Below, piece by piece: positions 1 through 8,880 of a DNA stretch of 64,000 bases. How positions within the stretch are numbered: the stretch's first letter is position 1; the number at the start of each line of letters is the position of its first letter. The notes under the pieces were generated by a model. It worked only from the letters and a program-made list of their open reading frames with translations. It did not search any database and had not been told where the DNA came from. Where the stretch lies: NCBI RefSeq assembly GCF_000943545.1, contig NZ_JTHP01000024.1:1-64000 (forward strand), given 5' to 3'. The DNA is from Paenibacillus terrae. GTDB taxonomy: Bacteria > Bacillota > Bacilli > Paenibacillales > Paenibacillaceae. Made by a program: the position numbers and the translations under genes.

Positions 1-1
1 G

Positions 2-115
2 GAATTACGGTCACGTATTAATGAATACATGGATTACTACAACACCGATCGGTATCAATGGACATTAAAAAAGATGACTCCTGATGAATACAGGAACCAT
101 CTATTAACAGCATAA
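2..115 (+). CDS. IS3-family transposase OrfB, C-terminal end (partial)
   Basis: The frame open from the window edge encodes 37 residues ending in a stop. They include the NEYMDYYNTDRYQ and KMTPDEYRNHL motifs typical of the extreme C-terminus of IS3/IS150-type OrfB integrases (rve family, DDE recombinase). The catalytic residues lie upstream, outside the window, so whether the element is intact cannot be judged. It reads toward the neighbouring chromosomal genes. Assignment to IS3 rests on family knowledge of this C-terminal signature. Confidence 0.8.
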   Translation, partial: ELRSRINEYMDYYNTDRYQWTLKKMTPDEYRNHLLTA

Positions 116-160
116 TCTAACTCTTTTCTTTTATGTGTCCACAAATAGGGTCACAGTTCA
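116..160 (+). mobile_element. Probable right terminus of the IS3-family element
   Basis: About 45 bases after the transposase stop the sequence reads TGTCCACAAATAGGGTCACA and then GTTCA. IS3-family inverted repeats characteristically end in CA, so the element probably stops near position 160. The left end is outside the window, so neither the inverted repeat nor a target duplication can be confirmed. Confidence 0.5.
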
Positions 161-248
161 TTTAATCGTGGGACTCTCTCTTTTTAATATCTATTTTTCA
201 AAATGAGCTCTGCAGGATTTTCACCTTACAAGCCTTAGTCCGTCTAAT

Positions 249-794
249 TTACCATCTGCGGCGTTCGTCGCCTCTCAGGGGAAAGTCGCTCAAATCTCCG
301 AGTTGGTCATGCGCATCTTTGTAAATTCGGATCATAGCTTGTACCTTGTTAAAGTCGCTGTCTTCCGGGCCGAATCCTTCCATATACATTTTTTGAATGA
401 TGTTCTGGAAAAATTCGATACGCTGGCGGATGGAATCCTGCTCCATATGCAGCACATCTTCAAAGCTGTGTGCCCCAGCAAATTCAGACAGTTCATCTGG
501 CTCCTGCTCTTGGTATCGCTCTCCCCGGGTTTCTGGATTGAGATCAATAGAGGTACGCAAGGCTGACAACAAAATATTTTCCCGTACCAGCATGACATGA
601 AAATCTTTGTTCTTAAACAGGTCTGCCACGATCAGACGGCACATTTCCTTGTTTTGCAACAGAATTCCGTCAAAAGGATGCAGCGTCCATACACCGTAAT
701 TAAAAAACAAATTGAAATTAAAGCTGCTGCTCCCATACTGATACACAATGTTGATTTTCGATTCGTCGATGATTTCAAATGAAAATTCCAGCAT
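249..794 (-). CDS. Hypothetical protein, 181 aa
   Basis: I do not recognise the family. The ATG at 794 has a good ribosome site (AAAGGAGA, 4 bases upstream). The first 75 residues look beta-rich and hydrophobic (FNFNLFFNYGVWTLHPFDG). The middle is acidic and charged (EQEPDELSEF), and the C-terminus is helical and highly charged, ending GDERRRW. No signal peptide or clear membrane segment is seen, so a soluble cytoplasmic protein is likely. It lies alone between the IS end and the 33-residue peptide gene, with no operon partner. Confidence 0.75.
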   Translation of the reverse strand: MLEFSFEIIDESKINIVYQYGSSSFNFNLFFNYGVWTLHPFDGILLQNKEMCRLIVADLFKNKDFHVMLVRENILLSALRTSIDLNPETRGERYQEQEPDELSEFAGAHSFEDVLHMEQDSIRQRIEFFQNIIQKMYMEGFGPEDSDFNKVQAMIRIYKDAHDQLGDLSDFPLRGDERRRW

Positions 795-864
795 GCATTC
801 TCCTTTGGGATTCCAATATTTAACTCTATCCTATCAGAAAATGCATGATTTTCAATAAAAAAAT

Positions 865-966
865 TTATTTCACAGCATCATTTAATTCCACGATAGAATC
901 TGCTTTTTCACTACTGGCAGCTACAAGCAGATAGACAATCACACACCCCAAAATAAAGGACATCAT
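865..966 (-). CDS. Small hydrophobic peptide, 33 aa
   Basis: A 33-codon frame starts at ATG-ATG (966/963) behind AAAGGAGA with about 8 bases of spacing. It encodes MMSFILGCVIVYLLVAAS followed by a short polar, acidic tail (SEKADSIVELNDAVK). The first 18 residues form a single membrane segment with a Cys at position 8, so a membrane-anchored small protein is likely. The strong ribosome site and clean membrane-plus-tail layout argue for a real gene. There is no homology evidence, and function is unknown. Confidence 0.55.
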   Translation of the reverse strand: MMSFILGCVIVYLLVAASSEKADSIVELNDAVK

Positions 967-1062
967 ACGCTCGTTCTCTCCTTTGTCATTTCACTTTTTA
1001 AGAGTTTATGCACGAGATTGCTATGTATGATTATCATGTCCTTTATTAGCTGCCCCCAAACC

Positions 1063-1099
1063 AAAAAAGACGCCTTTCAGGATCGCCCTGGCGTCTTTT
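1063..1099 (-). terminator. Intrinsic terminator after telA
   Basis: AAAAGACGCC and GGCGTCTTTT form a 10-bp stem around a 15-base loop. On the minus strand it is followed by a run of T residues, 35 bases past the telA stop. It closes the long ter/xpaC/telA locus. Confidence 0.85.
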
Positions 1100-1134
1100 C
1101 AATAGGTTAGGTCCATTATTTCACATTTGTAAAA

Positions 1135-2235
1135 TCAGTTCAGAAACGAGCTTAGTCCTTCGGAAGAATCTTTATCCTTCAAACTCTTCGGCTGTTCCTT
1201 CCCCTCTATACCCAGACGTTGGCTGAGGTTGGCGTTGATTGCCGTCATTTTGCTCGTATAATCATGGCAGCTTTCAATAATTTGACGGTTGGATTTTTCG
1301 GACAGATCCAAAGCAGATACCAAATCCCCAATCGCCTGATTCACAGCTTCCAGTGACATAGAAGGCTTGCTAAGTAAATCTGTCGTTCTCTCCGTCGTCG
1401 TTTTGAGAAGCTTGGCATTTTCCTTGAATTGATTCTCAATCGTACGATTCGTGGCATCCACGGCTGAAATGATTTTGTCCTGATCCGCCAGTGCCATCGC
1501 AATCATAGCCGATACAGTGATCAAATTCGACGTTTTATCAATGGCATTATTTACGGAATCAATCAGTTTATCATTATTATCATTAATAATATCCGTTGCC
1601 GCAATCGCTTGATTGTAGAGCAAAATCATTTCGGTCATCGACTGCGTACGAGTAACCACCTTGCGCAGTCCCCGTTCCAGATGAGGCTTCCGCGTTTCAT
1701 TCTCCGGCTTGGCAATCTCAGTCTCGAACAGCTCCTTCAACCGATTGCCAAAGGCGATTTTCGTCTGCAAATTGTAGATTTCCTCAATGGAAGCCTTCTT
1801 CAACTGCCTCATGCTGACGATATTTTCTTCCAGATTGTCCTTACCATCTCTCAAGGCTGTAATGATTTGCTCGATGTTTGTTTTGACCGACTGATATTTG
1901 TAAATGTAGTTCTTCAGCGGGCTTTTCCGTAGAAGCTTGCCGAAAAAGCTCACATTTTTGCTCTGTTGGAGCGTTTCGCATTCATCCCGCAGCTTTAAGA
2001 TCATGTTCGATACTTCGGCCCGGTCGCCGGACATAAGATCGTTCACCGGGCGATCCAGCATTTTAAGCGTCTGTCCCGCACGCTCCTGTGTTTTAACTCC
2101 CAGCTTCCCGATGTCGTCCATTAAGGTATCCAGGCTCATGACATCGCTCTGTGACACCTTCTGAATGAGCTGTGAAGCCTCCTCGGTCACCTTTTGTTCG
2201 TCTTCTTTTTTCAATTCAGCCCATGGGGTCGCCAT
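1135..2235 (-). CDS. telA: TelA/YaaN-family toxic anion resistance protein
   Basis: This 366-aa soluble, almost wholly helical protein matches the TelA family (PF05816; B. subtilis YaaN and YceH) over its full length. Landmarks are the segment around residues 90-115 (KNVSFFGKLLRKSPLKNY), a central region of heptad-like helices, and the conserved NNAIDKTSNLITVSAMIA at about 230-250. TelA proteins are linked to tellurite, cell-wall antibiotic and bacteriocin tolerance, but their biochemical role is unresolved. It follows the XpaC-like gene, as yaaN follows xpaC in B. subtilis, and is the last gene of the ter locus. A 219-bp gap holding palindromic repeat copy D separates the two. Confidence 0.9.
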   Translation of the reverse strand: MATPWAELKKEDEQKVTEEASQLIQKVSQSDVMSLDTLMDDIGKLGVKTQERAGQTLKMLDRPVNDLMSGDRAEVSNMILKLRDECETLQQSKNVSFFGKLLRKSPLKNYIYKYQSVKTNIEQIITALRDGKDNLEENIVSMRQLKKASIEEIYNLQTKIAFGNRLKELFETEIAKPENETRKPHLERGLRKVVTRTQSMTEMILLYNQAIAATDIINDNNDKLIDSVNNAIDKTSNLITVSAMIAMALADQDKIISAVDATNRTIENQFKENAKLLKTTTERTTDLLSKPSMSLEAVNQAIGDLVSALDLSEKSNRQIIESCHDYTSKMTAINANLSQRLGIEGKEQPKSLKDKDSSEGLSSFLN

Positions 2236-2330
2236 AACGCTACCTCCTATTCTACCAATAACTGTTAACCAACGGCTAATAGTTATTGTGTAGAGCAGCT
2301 ACGCTGCTGTTTCTTAATTTTCATAAAAAT

Positions 2331-2447
2331 GAATCCATTTCATAAATGATTAAGCCAACGAAATGTATACTACATATAGACAAACTAAACCATTTTGATC
2401 TATATGTACTCTTGATAAAGCTACTGAGGGGATTATGAAATTGATTC
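2331..2447 (+). repeat. Palindromic repeat, copy D (divergent)
   Basis: Terminal arms GAATCCATTTCATAA and TTATGAAATTGATTC are complementary with one mismatch. The centre carries the family core: ATATAGAC, then about 13 bases, then TTTTGATCTATAT. It matches copies A (13717-13833), B (36681-36795) and C (58166-58281) in layout and length (117 bp), but its arms have a different, still paired sequence. It lies between the XpaC-like gene and telA. A short hairpin (AGCAGC-TAC-GCTGCT, 2294-2308) sits just beside it. Confidence 0.7.
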
Positions 2448-2454
2448 AAATAGC

Positions 2455-3135
2455 CTACAATTCGGAACTGCTGTACCGCTGGTGAATCAGCTCGGCTTTG
2501 CTTTGTAATTCAAGCAGATCCTTGTGCTCCACCGTGGATACAATCACCGATATTTTGCTATCCACATCCCGCAAGCCGTTTAATAACGTTCTCCGGTTGG
2601 TTCGCTTGGCATCACCGCTGAGCCGGAGAAACGGATTAATCAGTCCATTCAGGTCCTTCAAAATCAGCCTCCGAACGGTGTGGTTTACTTCGCTGCTATT
2701 TAATTCATGCAAAAGCGGAATCACCCGCTGTAAACGTGCGAACAGAGCCAATGCCTTCTCGACGATCTCGTTATCGAGCGCATCCTTTTGCCCCTCGGAG
2801 ATCACCATATCCTCCAATACCTCCAGATACTCCATGACCTGAGCAAAATCACTGCTCACCTGTTCTGATAAGCGTGGTTTCTCAGTTACAGGCTCTGTTG
2901 GTGCCGAGGATTCCTTTTCAATCTTTTTTGTCTCAACAGCTTGTGCCTGCTCTACCGGTATAACAGAACCCGTCAGATTGGGTCGGGGATGACGGATAGC
3001 CATAACGACGTTGTATCCCCCTAAGCAAATGACCGGAATCGCCAAACACACAAACAACGGTAACCAAAAACTTAGCAAAAGCGCAATCAGATAGCTGGCC
3101 ACGGCAATCGTGGTTCCCCACATTTTTGACGTCAT
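2455..3135 (-). CDS. XpaC-like membrane protein
   Basis: The start at 3135 is chosen because AGGAGGT precedes that ATG by 7 bases; the longer frame to 3183 lacks such a site. The 226-aa product has two close membrane segments within residues 8-45, a charged linker with many Glu/Lys/Pro residues, and a helical C-terminal domain (about 90-226). Size, layout and its place directly before a TelA gene match the XpaC family (PF10112), named for 5-bromo-4-chloroindolyl phosphate hydrolysis but functionally unclear. It probably sits in the membrane with the helical domain in the cytoplasm and may act with TelA. It lies 58 bp after the ATP-grasp gene, so it is likely co-transcribed. Confidence 0.65.
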   Translation of the reverse strand: MTSKMWGTTIAVASYLIALLLSFWLPLFVCLAIPVICLGGYNVVMAIRHPRPNLTGSVIPVEQAQAVETKKIEKESSAPTEPVTEKPRLSEQVSSDFAQVMEYLEVLEDMVISEGQKDALDNEIVEKALALFARLQRVIPLLHELNSSEVNHTVRRLILKDLNGLINPFLRLSGDAKRTNRRTLLNGLRDVDSKISVIVSTVEHKDLLELQSKAELIHQRYSSSEL

Positions 3136-3193
3136 AGCTTGTACCTCCTGACGTAAACCCTTACCATATTGTAGAAAATACACTCTACATGTG

Positions 3194-4225
3194 TCAATGT
3201 AAGGATTTACGTATGGTGATTGGCTGCTCGATGTGACTGGCTAAAATGTCGTATTGCGGATAAAGCGGACCCACCTCGTGACCCAAAGCCGATTTAACCG
3301 CCAAATAAGGAAAATTGATGCCGGACAAGCATGACACATGTAGTCCACCAGACATCCGCGGATTGATTTCCAGCAGTTTGGGACGCTCGCCGTTATATTT
3401 TACCTGAATGTTATAATTGTACGGAATGTGATATGCATCAGCGACCTTATGCGCCACATCCAGCAGCTCGGTATGGTGCTCCAGCAACCGTAATCGCCCT
3501 CCCGCCTTCCTGCGCGGAACTGCTGCCAGCAACTTTCCGTTTCGATCAGCCAGGCAATCAATACTGTATTCATAGCCCTCCAGCAGCTCCATCACCATCA
3601 GGTTGGGGAACGACTCTGTGGATGACAATACACGATATGCCTCCTCGAACGAGATATGGTTCAGCGTATGGCCGAACAGCTCCTCCAGCGGATTACGTTC
3701 GTTGTCGATGATGCGAAAGCCCATTCCGCCCTCTGTATTACATGGCTTGAAGCATACCTTATGCCCGCGTGCCGTTAACGTTTCATAAGCGTGTTTAAAC
3801 TGCTCCGCATTGCTGGCAATGGCATAATCGGGAATCGTGACAATATCCTTTTGGCGAATGGATTCATAAAACAGATCCTTTTCCATCAACTGCTCCAGTA
3901 GCTCGGTATCCCGGCATACGATAACCTTCGTCCCAATTTCGTCGAACAGATGAAGATTCTTGCTAATATCGAGCATATTCCACCGTGGAATAAATACATC
4001 AATTCCGTGACGCTGGCAAAAATCCGCACAATAACGTGCATACTCCACGCCACTTATGCGCGGCTCCACCTCAGCCACATCACTGGCCTGTAATGCCATA
4101 TGCTGCGGGTCCGAGTGCGTCGCATAGATTTCGAACGGAATACCGTCCTCATTGTTACGAATCGCATTCATATAATGATACGCCACCGAAAACCAGCGGT
4201 TAAAATACACCTTGAGCTTCTTCAC
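3194..4225 (-). CDS. ATP-grasp ligase of the ter biosynthetic module
   Basis: This 343-aa protein has the ATP-grasp fold. The glycine-rich nucleotide loop is KPCNTEGGMGF (about residues 160-170), the acidic hinge is VMELLEGYEYSIDC, and the metal-binding end is KLLEINPRMSGG. It corresponds to the ATP-grasp family encoded in ter operons (ATPgrasp_Ter type), predicted to ligate a carboxylate to an amine or similar nucleophile in synthesis of a nucleoside-like metabolite. Its start overlaps the HAD gene stop by 4 bases (ATGA), indicating translational coupling. The substrate is unknown; the role is inferred from comparative genomics of ter loci. Confidence 0.85.
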   Translation of the reverse strand: MKKLKVYFNRWFSVAYHYMNAIRNNEDGIPFEIYATHSDPQHMALQASDVAEVEPRISGVEYARYCADFCQRHGIDVFIPRWNMLDISKNLHLFDEIGTKVIVCRDTELLEQLMEKDLFYESIRQKDIVTIPDYAIASNAEQFKHAYETLTARGHKVCFKPCNTEGGMGFRIIDNERNPLEELFGHTLNHISFEEAYRVLSSTESFPNLMVMELLEGYEYSIDCLADRNGKLLAAVPRRKAGGRLRLLEHHTELLDVAHKVADAYHIPYNYNIQVKYNGERPKLLEINPRMSGGLHVSCLSGINFPYLAVKSALGHEVGPLYPQYDILASHIEQPITIRKSLH

Positions 4226-5055
4226 AGAGCCTTGCCCCCTTTCTGTCTTGAAATGGACTGTATTTCATGGACATAGGCCATAATCTCGTCCGCAGCGTAT
4301 ACACCAGACACATCCGTAAAACGGTAATTGACCTCCAGCTCATCCCGCAGCTGTTCCCGGTACAGCTCGCCATGACGTGGAGCAATTGCATAGTCGGCAT
4401 AGTCCAGCAGACAACGGTCCAGCAAAGAATCGCCGGACGCTACAATAGGCCCCCCATCCGTGAGGTTACGGATATGCTCCACAGCTGCCTGTTTATTCAC
4501 GGCCGCAGGCACCAGATACACCTTACGCCCCTGAATGGATACCTCCCAGCCCATTTCACGCATGATTCGCGCCTTCTCCAGCACCTGCTCCAGCGGCATA
4601 CGATCCCGTTCTATAACGAATGCGTAAAATAACTCATCACAGAAACGCTCACTCCTAACCCAATCCTCATGCAGCACCTGTCCGAATACATGACGTGCTT
4701 CTTCCGCATTAGCACCATCTCGGCGTACCTGCTCGTGAATGCGGCGATTCCACTCCCGATCCACCTCGCCTCCGACGATGATGTTTCCACCATTACTCGT
4801 CACGGCATATGCGGGAACCAACTCCGTCTGAAACACAGTGATTCGTCTATACTGTTCTATCGTCCGAGTCGTCACGGGCATAAACATCACATCTTCAGGC
4901 AGTGTCTTTAGCAATTGCAGGGCTTGTTCAGAAATAAAAGCCGACGTCGCCCCGTCTATCTGTTCCGCAGGCAACAGACCAGGGGACTCCAGCGGCACGC
5001 CAAGCGAACGCTTGGAGTAAATCAGTGTCTGATCCAGATCGCTTGCGTAGATCAT
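4222..5055 (-). CDS. HAD-family phosphatase of the ter module
   Basis: The 277-aa product starts with the HAD motif I signature ASDLDQTLIYS (DxDxT, nucleophile Asp at about residue 6). Motif II lies near VMFMPVTTRT and the C-terminal acidic motif in VASGDSLLDRCLLDYADYAI (about residues 205-225). A cap domain fills the middle. It resembles Cof-type or sucrose-phosphatase-like HADs, and its position marks it as the phosphatase of the ter-linked nucleoside pathway. It overlaps both neighbours by 4 bases, so the four genes from 3194 to 7672 are translationally coupled. Confidence 0.88.
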   Translation of the reverse strand: MIYASDLDQTLIYSKRSLGVPLESPGLLPAEQIDGATSAFISEQALQLLKTLPEDVMFMPVTTRTIEQYRRITVFQTELVPAYAVTSNGGNIIVGGEVDREWNRRIHEQVRRDGANAEEARHVFGQVLHEDWVRSERFCDELFYAFVIERDRMPLEQVLEKARIMREMGWEVSIQGRKVYLVPAAVNKQAAVEHIRNLTDGGPIVASGDSLLDRCLLDYADYAIAPRHGELYREQLRDELEVNYRFTDVSGVYAADEIMAYVHEIQSISRQKGGKAL

Positions 5056-6203
5056 TCTTGTCCTCCCTTGAGCGGCTTGATGATCCCGCAGCAGGAATAG
5101 GTCAGACCTTCAAACACCTCGACAGGCACTCCCCGGTCCTTTGCCAGCAGCACGATATACCGGAGATTCGGGTTATCCTCACGGTCAATCAGGATTTTCC
5201 ACGGCACCCTGCGCAGCAGCACACGGGTCGTCTCCCCCACGCCGGGCTTGACCAGATTGATATCCTGAATACCAAAAGCCTTTTGTATCGCCTCGATATC
5301 CCGTAAGCCCTGCCACGTCACCACAGGTGGATTCAATGTCATCTGTTCAGCATACGCAACGGCAGTTTCAGCCACATCTGGAAAATAACCTGAAACCGTA
5401 TCCACAAACGTATTGGACTGATCGACCGACCGCCAGGATTCATAAAATTTGGCTCCATGAAAATCGTCCGGGCCTATCAGATCGTCGCGCAATACCGTCC
5501 TGCTCATCAGACCCGATACGGTCGAATTCAGACAAGCGCTCGGGATCAAATAATCTTCCCGTGTACCGAAGGTATCCGAGCAGCTACCCGGATCGGCCAG
5601 CACCGCCAGATCATCATTCAGGCGTAATCCGTAATCTTCGTTCATCTCACGGCAAGCCTCAATCAGCACCTGCCGAATCGCACCTTTTCCCGTCCAGCCA
5701 TCGACAAACTGGAGCTCAATATCCAGCCCATGCTGCTGTAAAATATACAAAATAGCATTCCGGTCAATGCCTTTGCCGCGAATAATGGAAATGCTGTAAT
5801 GCGGCAGGGAAACGCCATACTTCCAGTCAATATACCGCTTGATCAAGATACCGATGGGAGTTCCTGCTCTGGCAAGCGAAACAATCGCCGTGTTCAGGCC
5901 CCTTTTTCTCACAATCATTTCAGCCACAGAAGCTGCCGCTAATGCGACTTTTTCAGCCGATTGGGCAAGTGTTTCGTGAAACAGTGCAATATACTCTGCC
6001 GTAGGCTCATATTCCACTGGGAGCATTTCTGAATAATGGACTCCCGACTGAATCGCCTCTTCACGATCCTCCGTCCCTTTTTCCAACGTAACCCGGCTCA
6101 AATCCTTCAATAAAAAGGTCACATCCGATGCAGGATAGCTCCCCAACGGTTCGGGCGGATGAATGTTCTTCTGTTGTATTTGCTTAATGAGTGTCTGCTT
6201 CAT
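5052..6203 (-). CDS. StiP-type phosphoribosyltransferase with PELOTA-like C-terminus
   Basis: This 383-aa protein matches the StiP/PRTase_1 family (PF11202), sometimes annotated as a cysteine protease but reinterpreted as a PRTase. Conserved stretches are GSYPASDVTFLLKDL near the N-terminus, SLARAGTPIGILIKR (about residues 108-122), YSISIIRGKGID, and FVDGWTGKGAI. The last 60 residues (from about TTRVLLRRVPWKIL through GLTYSCCGIIKPL) fit the PELOTA-type RNA-binding domain often fused to it. In the ter module it is thought to act on a ribosyl-phosphate substrate alongside the second PRTase. It overlaps both flanking genes by 4 bases. Confidence 0.85.
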   Translation of the reverse strand: MKQTLIKQIQQKNIHPPEPLGSYPASDVTFLLKDLSRVTLEKGTEDREEAIQSGVHYSEMLPVEYEPTAEYIALFHETLAQSAEKVALAAASVAEMIVRKRGLNTAIVSLARAGTPIGILIKRYIDWKYGVSLPHYSISIIRGKGIDRNAILYILQQHGLDIELQFVDGWTGKGAIRQVLIEACREMNEDYGLRLNDDLAVLADPGSCSDTFGTREDYLIPSACLNSTVSGLMSRTVLRDDLIGPDDFHGAKFYESWRSVDQSNTFVDTVSGYFPDVAETAVAYAEQMTLNPPVVTWQGLRDIEAIQKAFGIQDINLVKPGVGETTRVLLRRVPWKILIDREDNPNLRYIVLLAKDRGVPVEVFEGLTYSCCGIIKPLKGGQE

Positions 6204-7672
6204 ATCCGCTCTCCTTTACTCTCCTGCCCAGTTAACCGATTAAAATATACGACATGCACTTGGTCGCAGCCAAGACGGGTCATAGCATCCAGCATGGGCT
6301 GCATTCGCTGCGCGTCCGACTCCCTTTCGATCAATACAAAGATCTCGTCATACTGACCAGGATCTACATTATAAATAAAATTGCGCACCGTCCCATCATC
6401 AGGTGAGGGATAAGGCACACCACAAACTACGCCATATCCTTCCTCACGATGGGGGTAAACCGGGCTGCGCGTCGTCGACTGATAATACACATTCGGGCCT
6501 AACTCCGCTGCGATTCGCATCGGAATGTACATAAATTCCCCCGTACCCATCACCAGCGTGCGCTGCCCTGAACGAAGCTTCTTCAATCGTTCCGCAGTAC
6601 GCGTAATCTCCGCATCCAACGCAGTATTATCAGCCGATTGCAGGCCGAAACGACCTGTATATTTCAAATAAGGAGCCTGATTGGCGTATCCGTCCGTTGA
6701 AATCGAGCTGTGTACTACCCGTTCAAAACCAGACGCATCCTCTGCAAAACAGTGGTCAATTATTCCAGAAGCGTCTGTCGTATCCTCTGCTATGCTAGTA
6801 GCAGCATGTTCTGCGTGCCCGGCTCGCCCAGCGTATTCTGCGTGATCCAGCATCGGCACTCCCTGTACCTCAATCTTTCCTTTGAGCAAGCTTAAAGGCG
6901 TAATCGTAATGCCCAGCTCTGCCTCCAGATCGGTGAAAGCCTGCTCATCGCTGTCTGTCCGCCAATCCAATAACGAAGCAATCACATATTGCTTTCTTGG
7001 AAAATGTGCCTGAATATCCCGAATAATATTAAGGGTCGTTTTGCCCGTCGTAATTTCATCATCTACCAGCACAATGGGGCCGTCTCCCGCAAATGCATGC
7101 TCATCCAGCGCATAGCAGCGATGATCAACAGCATGCGAATGTTCTTCTTCAAATCGAATGATCGGCTGAAGACCCGGAATATCCTCGCGCGTCGTATGAA
7201 TATACGAAGCACCGTCCGCAAACACCTGATACATGGCGTGTCCCAGCGCCGTAGCCGTCTCGGCAAAGCCAACAAACTTGATCGGCTCCACAAAAGCCAA
7301 ACGTTCTTCCATCAGCTTATGATAAGCTTCTTGGGCATAGTCCGAATCCAGAAGTCCCTTCACAGCCTCTCCAATCAGCTCATCCATCTGTTGTCCTGCC
7401 TGTGGGACAAGCTCCTTGTACAGCAGTATAGCCAACGCCGCACCACTCAGCAGAGAGGTGTAAGGGTTCACCGGAATATGCTTGCCCAGCACCTTGCTGA
7501 CAAATAGAAATGAACGCTTCTTGTTCACCCGCGCCGCCATCGCAAACAGCTTGTCTACTGGAAGGCAGAATGGATTATGTGTTTCCGTAATTTTAACGCT
7601 GAACTGCTCCAGGATATGCAGCAGATGTGTTTTCGTGGTTGGGTAAGAGACTGACAAAATGTTGTTGTTCAT
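6200..7672 (-). CDS. Phosphoribosyltransferase-TRSP two-domain protein of the ter module
   Basis: The 490-aa product has an N-terminal type I PRTase domain with the PRPP loop PIVLVDDEITTGKTT (about residues 199-213). A C-terminal TRSP domain (PF12500) contains the family-naming motif inside YYQSTTRSPVYPH and a GTGEFMYIP loop. Between them, at about 275-318, is a low-complexity Ala/His/Asp-rich insert (HAEYAGRAGHAEHAATS) that looks like a flexible linker. The start at 7672 lies 80 bases inside the 3' end of the upstream lyase gene and has only a weak ribosome site (GGGGTG). PRTase-TRSP proteins are a hallmark of the ter-associated nucleoside-like pathway; the reaction is undetermined. Confidence 0.88.
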   Translation of the reverse strand: MNNNILSVSYPTTKTHLLHILEQFSVKITETHNPFCLPVDKLFAMAARVNKKRSFLFVSKVLGKHIPVNPYTSLLSGAALAILLYKELVPQAGQQMDELIGEAVKGLLDSDYAQEAYHKLMEERLAFVEPIKFVGFAETATALGHAMYQVFADGASYIHTTREDIPGLQPIIRFEEEHSHAVDHRCYALDEHAFAGDGPIVLVDDEITTGKTTLNIIRDIQAHFPRKQYVIASLLDWRTDSDEQAFTDLEAELGITITPLSLLKGKIEVQGVPMLDHAEYAGRAGHAEHAATSIAEDTTDASGIIDHCFAEDASGFERVVHSSISTDGYANQAPYLKYTGRFGLQSADNTALDAEITRTAERLKKLRSGQRTLVMGTGEFMYIPMRIAAELGPNVYYQSTTRSPVYPHREEGYGVVCGVPYPSPDDGTVRNFIYNVDPGQYDEIFVLIERESDAQRMQPMLDAMTRLGCDQVHVVYFNRLTGQESKGERI

Positions 7673-8825
7673 GTAACACCCCGTATACTTTTGATCTGTT
7701 TATAATACGATGAGCCCAATTTAAATGCGGCTTAATTTCATTCATTTTGTTGGCATAGGTGCTTTTGAATACACCCAGACTACCGTCATTACGCTCCACA
7801 ATCGCGAGGGCATCCATATACTCTTCATGTGTCACTGCGTACATGGCCTGTACCGGCTTAATATGGGAAGGATGGATGATCGTTTTGCCGATAATGCCAT
7901 TTTCCTTGTCCATCATGACCTCTCGTATTAGTCCGTCCACCGCATCTGAAATGAAGTCCATCCGCAGATTGCGTCCCTGCTTACCAAATGCATCCTCAAA
8001 GGGCGACACTCTTAATTGAGGCTTAAATACACGTTCCCGATGAGAGAAATATTCCCATACAGGACCGGAAATGACATAATCCGAATCTACGCGTCCAAAC
8101 AAGTTAATAATATCAGCGATGCAATCCCGAATGACAGCAATTTCATAGATAGTAATATCTGGACTACGTCTCAAGCCAAACAGGCTGGAAAAATCAGTTG
8201 CCCCAATTCGTACATTCAGCACATATTCCTGATACTCGTCCAAAATCTCTTTGATCAACAGCAGCTCATTCCAGCGAGTTTCCCGGTAAATGATTTTGGA
8301 GCTTTCGAGAATCGGTAATCCGTACAACACAGGGATGTTTTGTTCAACCTTACCCCGGTTATATCCGGCAATGAGTTCAAAATATGCTCGTCCATTGTCA
8401 GAAGAAAACTTGGGCAAAACAAAGCCCGTCAGTAGCGACAGAGATTCTCCCAACCCGTTCAGTAGCCGTTCGAGCTGTTCCACAGATCGCACACGTACAA
8501 ACAGCAGCGGTAAACTCTGTTCACTCATCGCGCCTGTCCGTACATACGAAAATAGTTGAAGCAACTGCTGTGCCAGCGACTGTTCCGCCTGCCCGACCTG
8601 CTGATCCCCAATGGCATCCTCCAAATCCAGCATGACCGTCGTCAATCCTTCATGTTTTCCATTCTTGATCTCTTCCGCTACTTCCGAACGGGTCGCAGGC
8701 ATGTACAAAGCCGCCCCTATCGCGTAAGCCAATATACTTTTGGGGGATCGGTTATTAAATTCTGACGGCGGCGTACAAAAGATCGCTTCTACTTCCTCAG
8801 AGGTCAAATCATTAAAATATTTCAG
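7593..8825 (-). CDS. HpcH/CitE-like C-C bond lyase of the ter module (CTG start)
   Basis: This is a TIM-barrel aldolase/lyase of the C-C_Bond_Lyase type (related to HpcH/HpaI and CitE). Landmarks are LYMPATRSEV, the metal-binding MLDLEDAIGD (about residues 65-75), the Arg in FVRVRS, and GKTIIHPSHIKPVQ near the end. No ATG or GTG start exists upstream in frame. A TTG at 8807 lacks a ribosome site, whereas CTG at 8825 follows GAGGAGG by about 8 bases and adds MKYFND, which fits homologues as I recall them. I therefore annotate 410 aa from CTG. It is first in the biosynthetic half of the locus, just after the terC terminator, and overlaps the next gene by 80 bases. Confidence 0.82.
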   Translation of the reverse strand: MKYFNDLTSEEVEAIFCTPPSEFNNRSPKSILAYAIGAALYMPATRSEVAEEIKNGKHEGLTTVMLDLEDAIGDQQVGQAEQSLAQQLLQLFSYVRTGAMSEQSLPLLFVRVRSVEQLERLLNGLGESLSLLTGFVLPKFSSDNGRAYFELIAGYNRGKVEQNIPVLYGLPILESSKIIYRETRWNELLLIKEILDEYQEYVLNVRIGATDFSSLFGLRRSPDITIYEIAVIRDCIADIINLFGRVDSDYVISGPVWEYFSHRERVFKPQLRVSPFEDAFGKQGRNLRMDFISDAVDGLIREVMMDKENGIIGKTIIHPSHIKPVQAMYAVTHEEYMDALAIVERNDGSLGVFKSTYANKMNEIKPHLNWAHRIINRSKVYGVLHEQQHFVSLLPNHENTSAAYPGAVQR

Positions 8826-8880
8826 GGCCTTCTCCTCCTCTTGCTCTTTCTTGCCTGACTGAAGCCCTGTGCCTCGGGTA

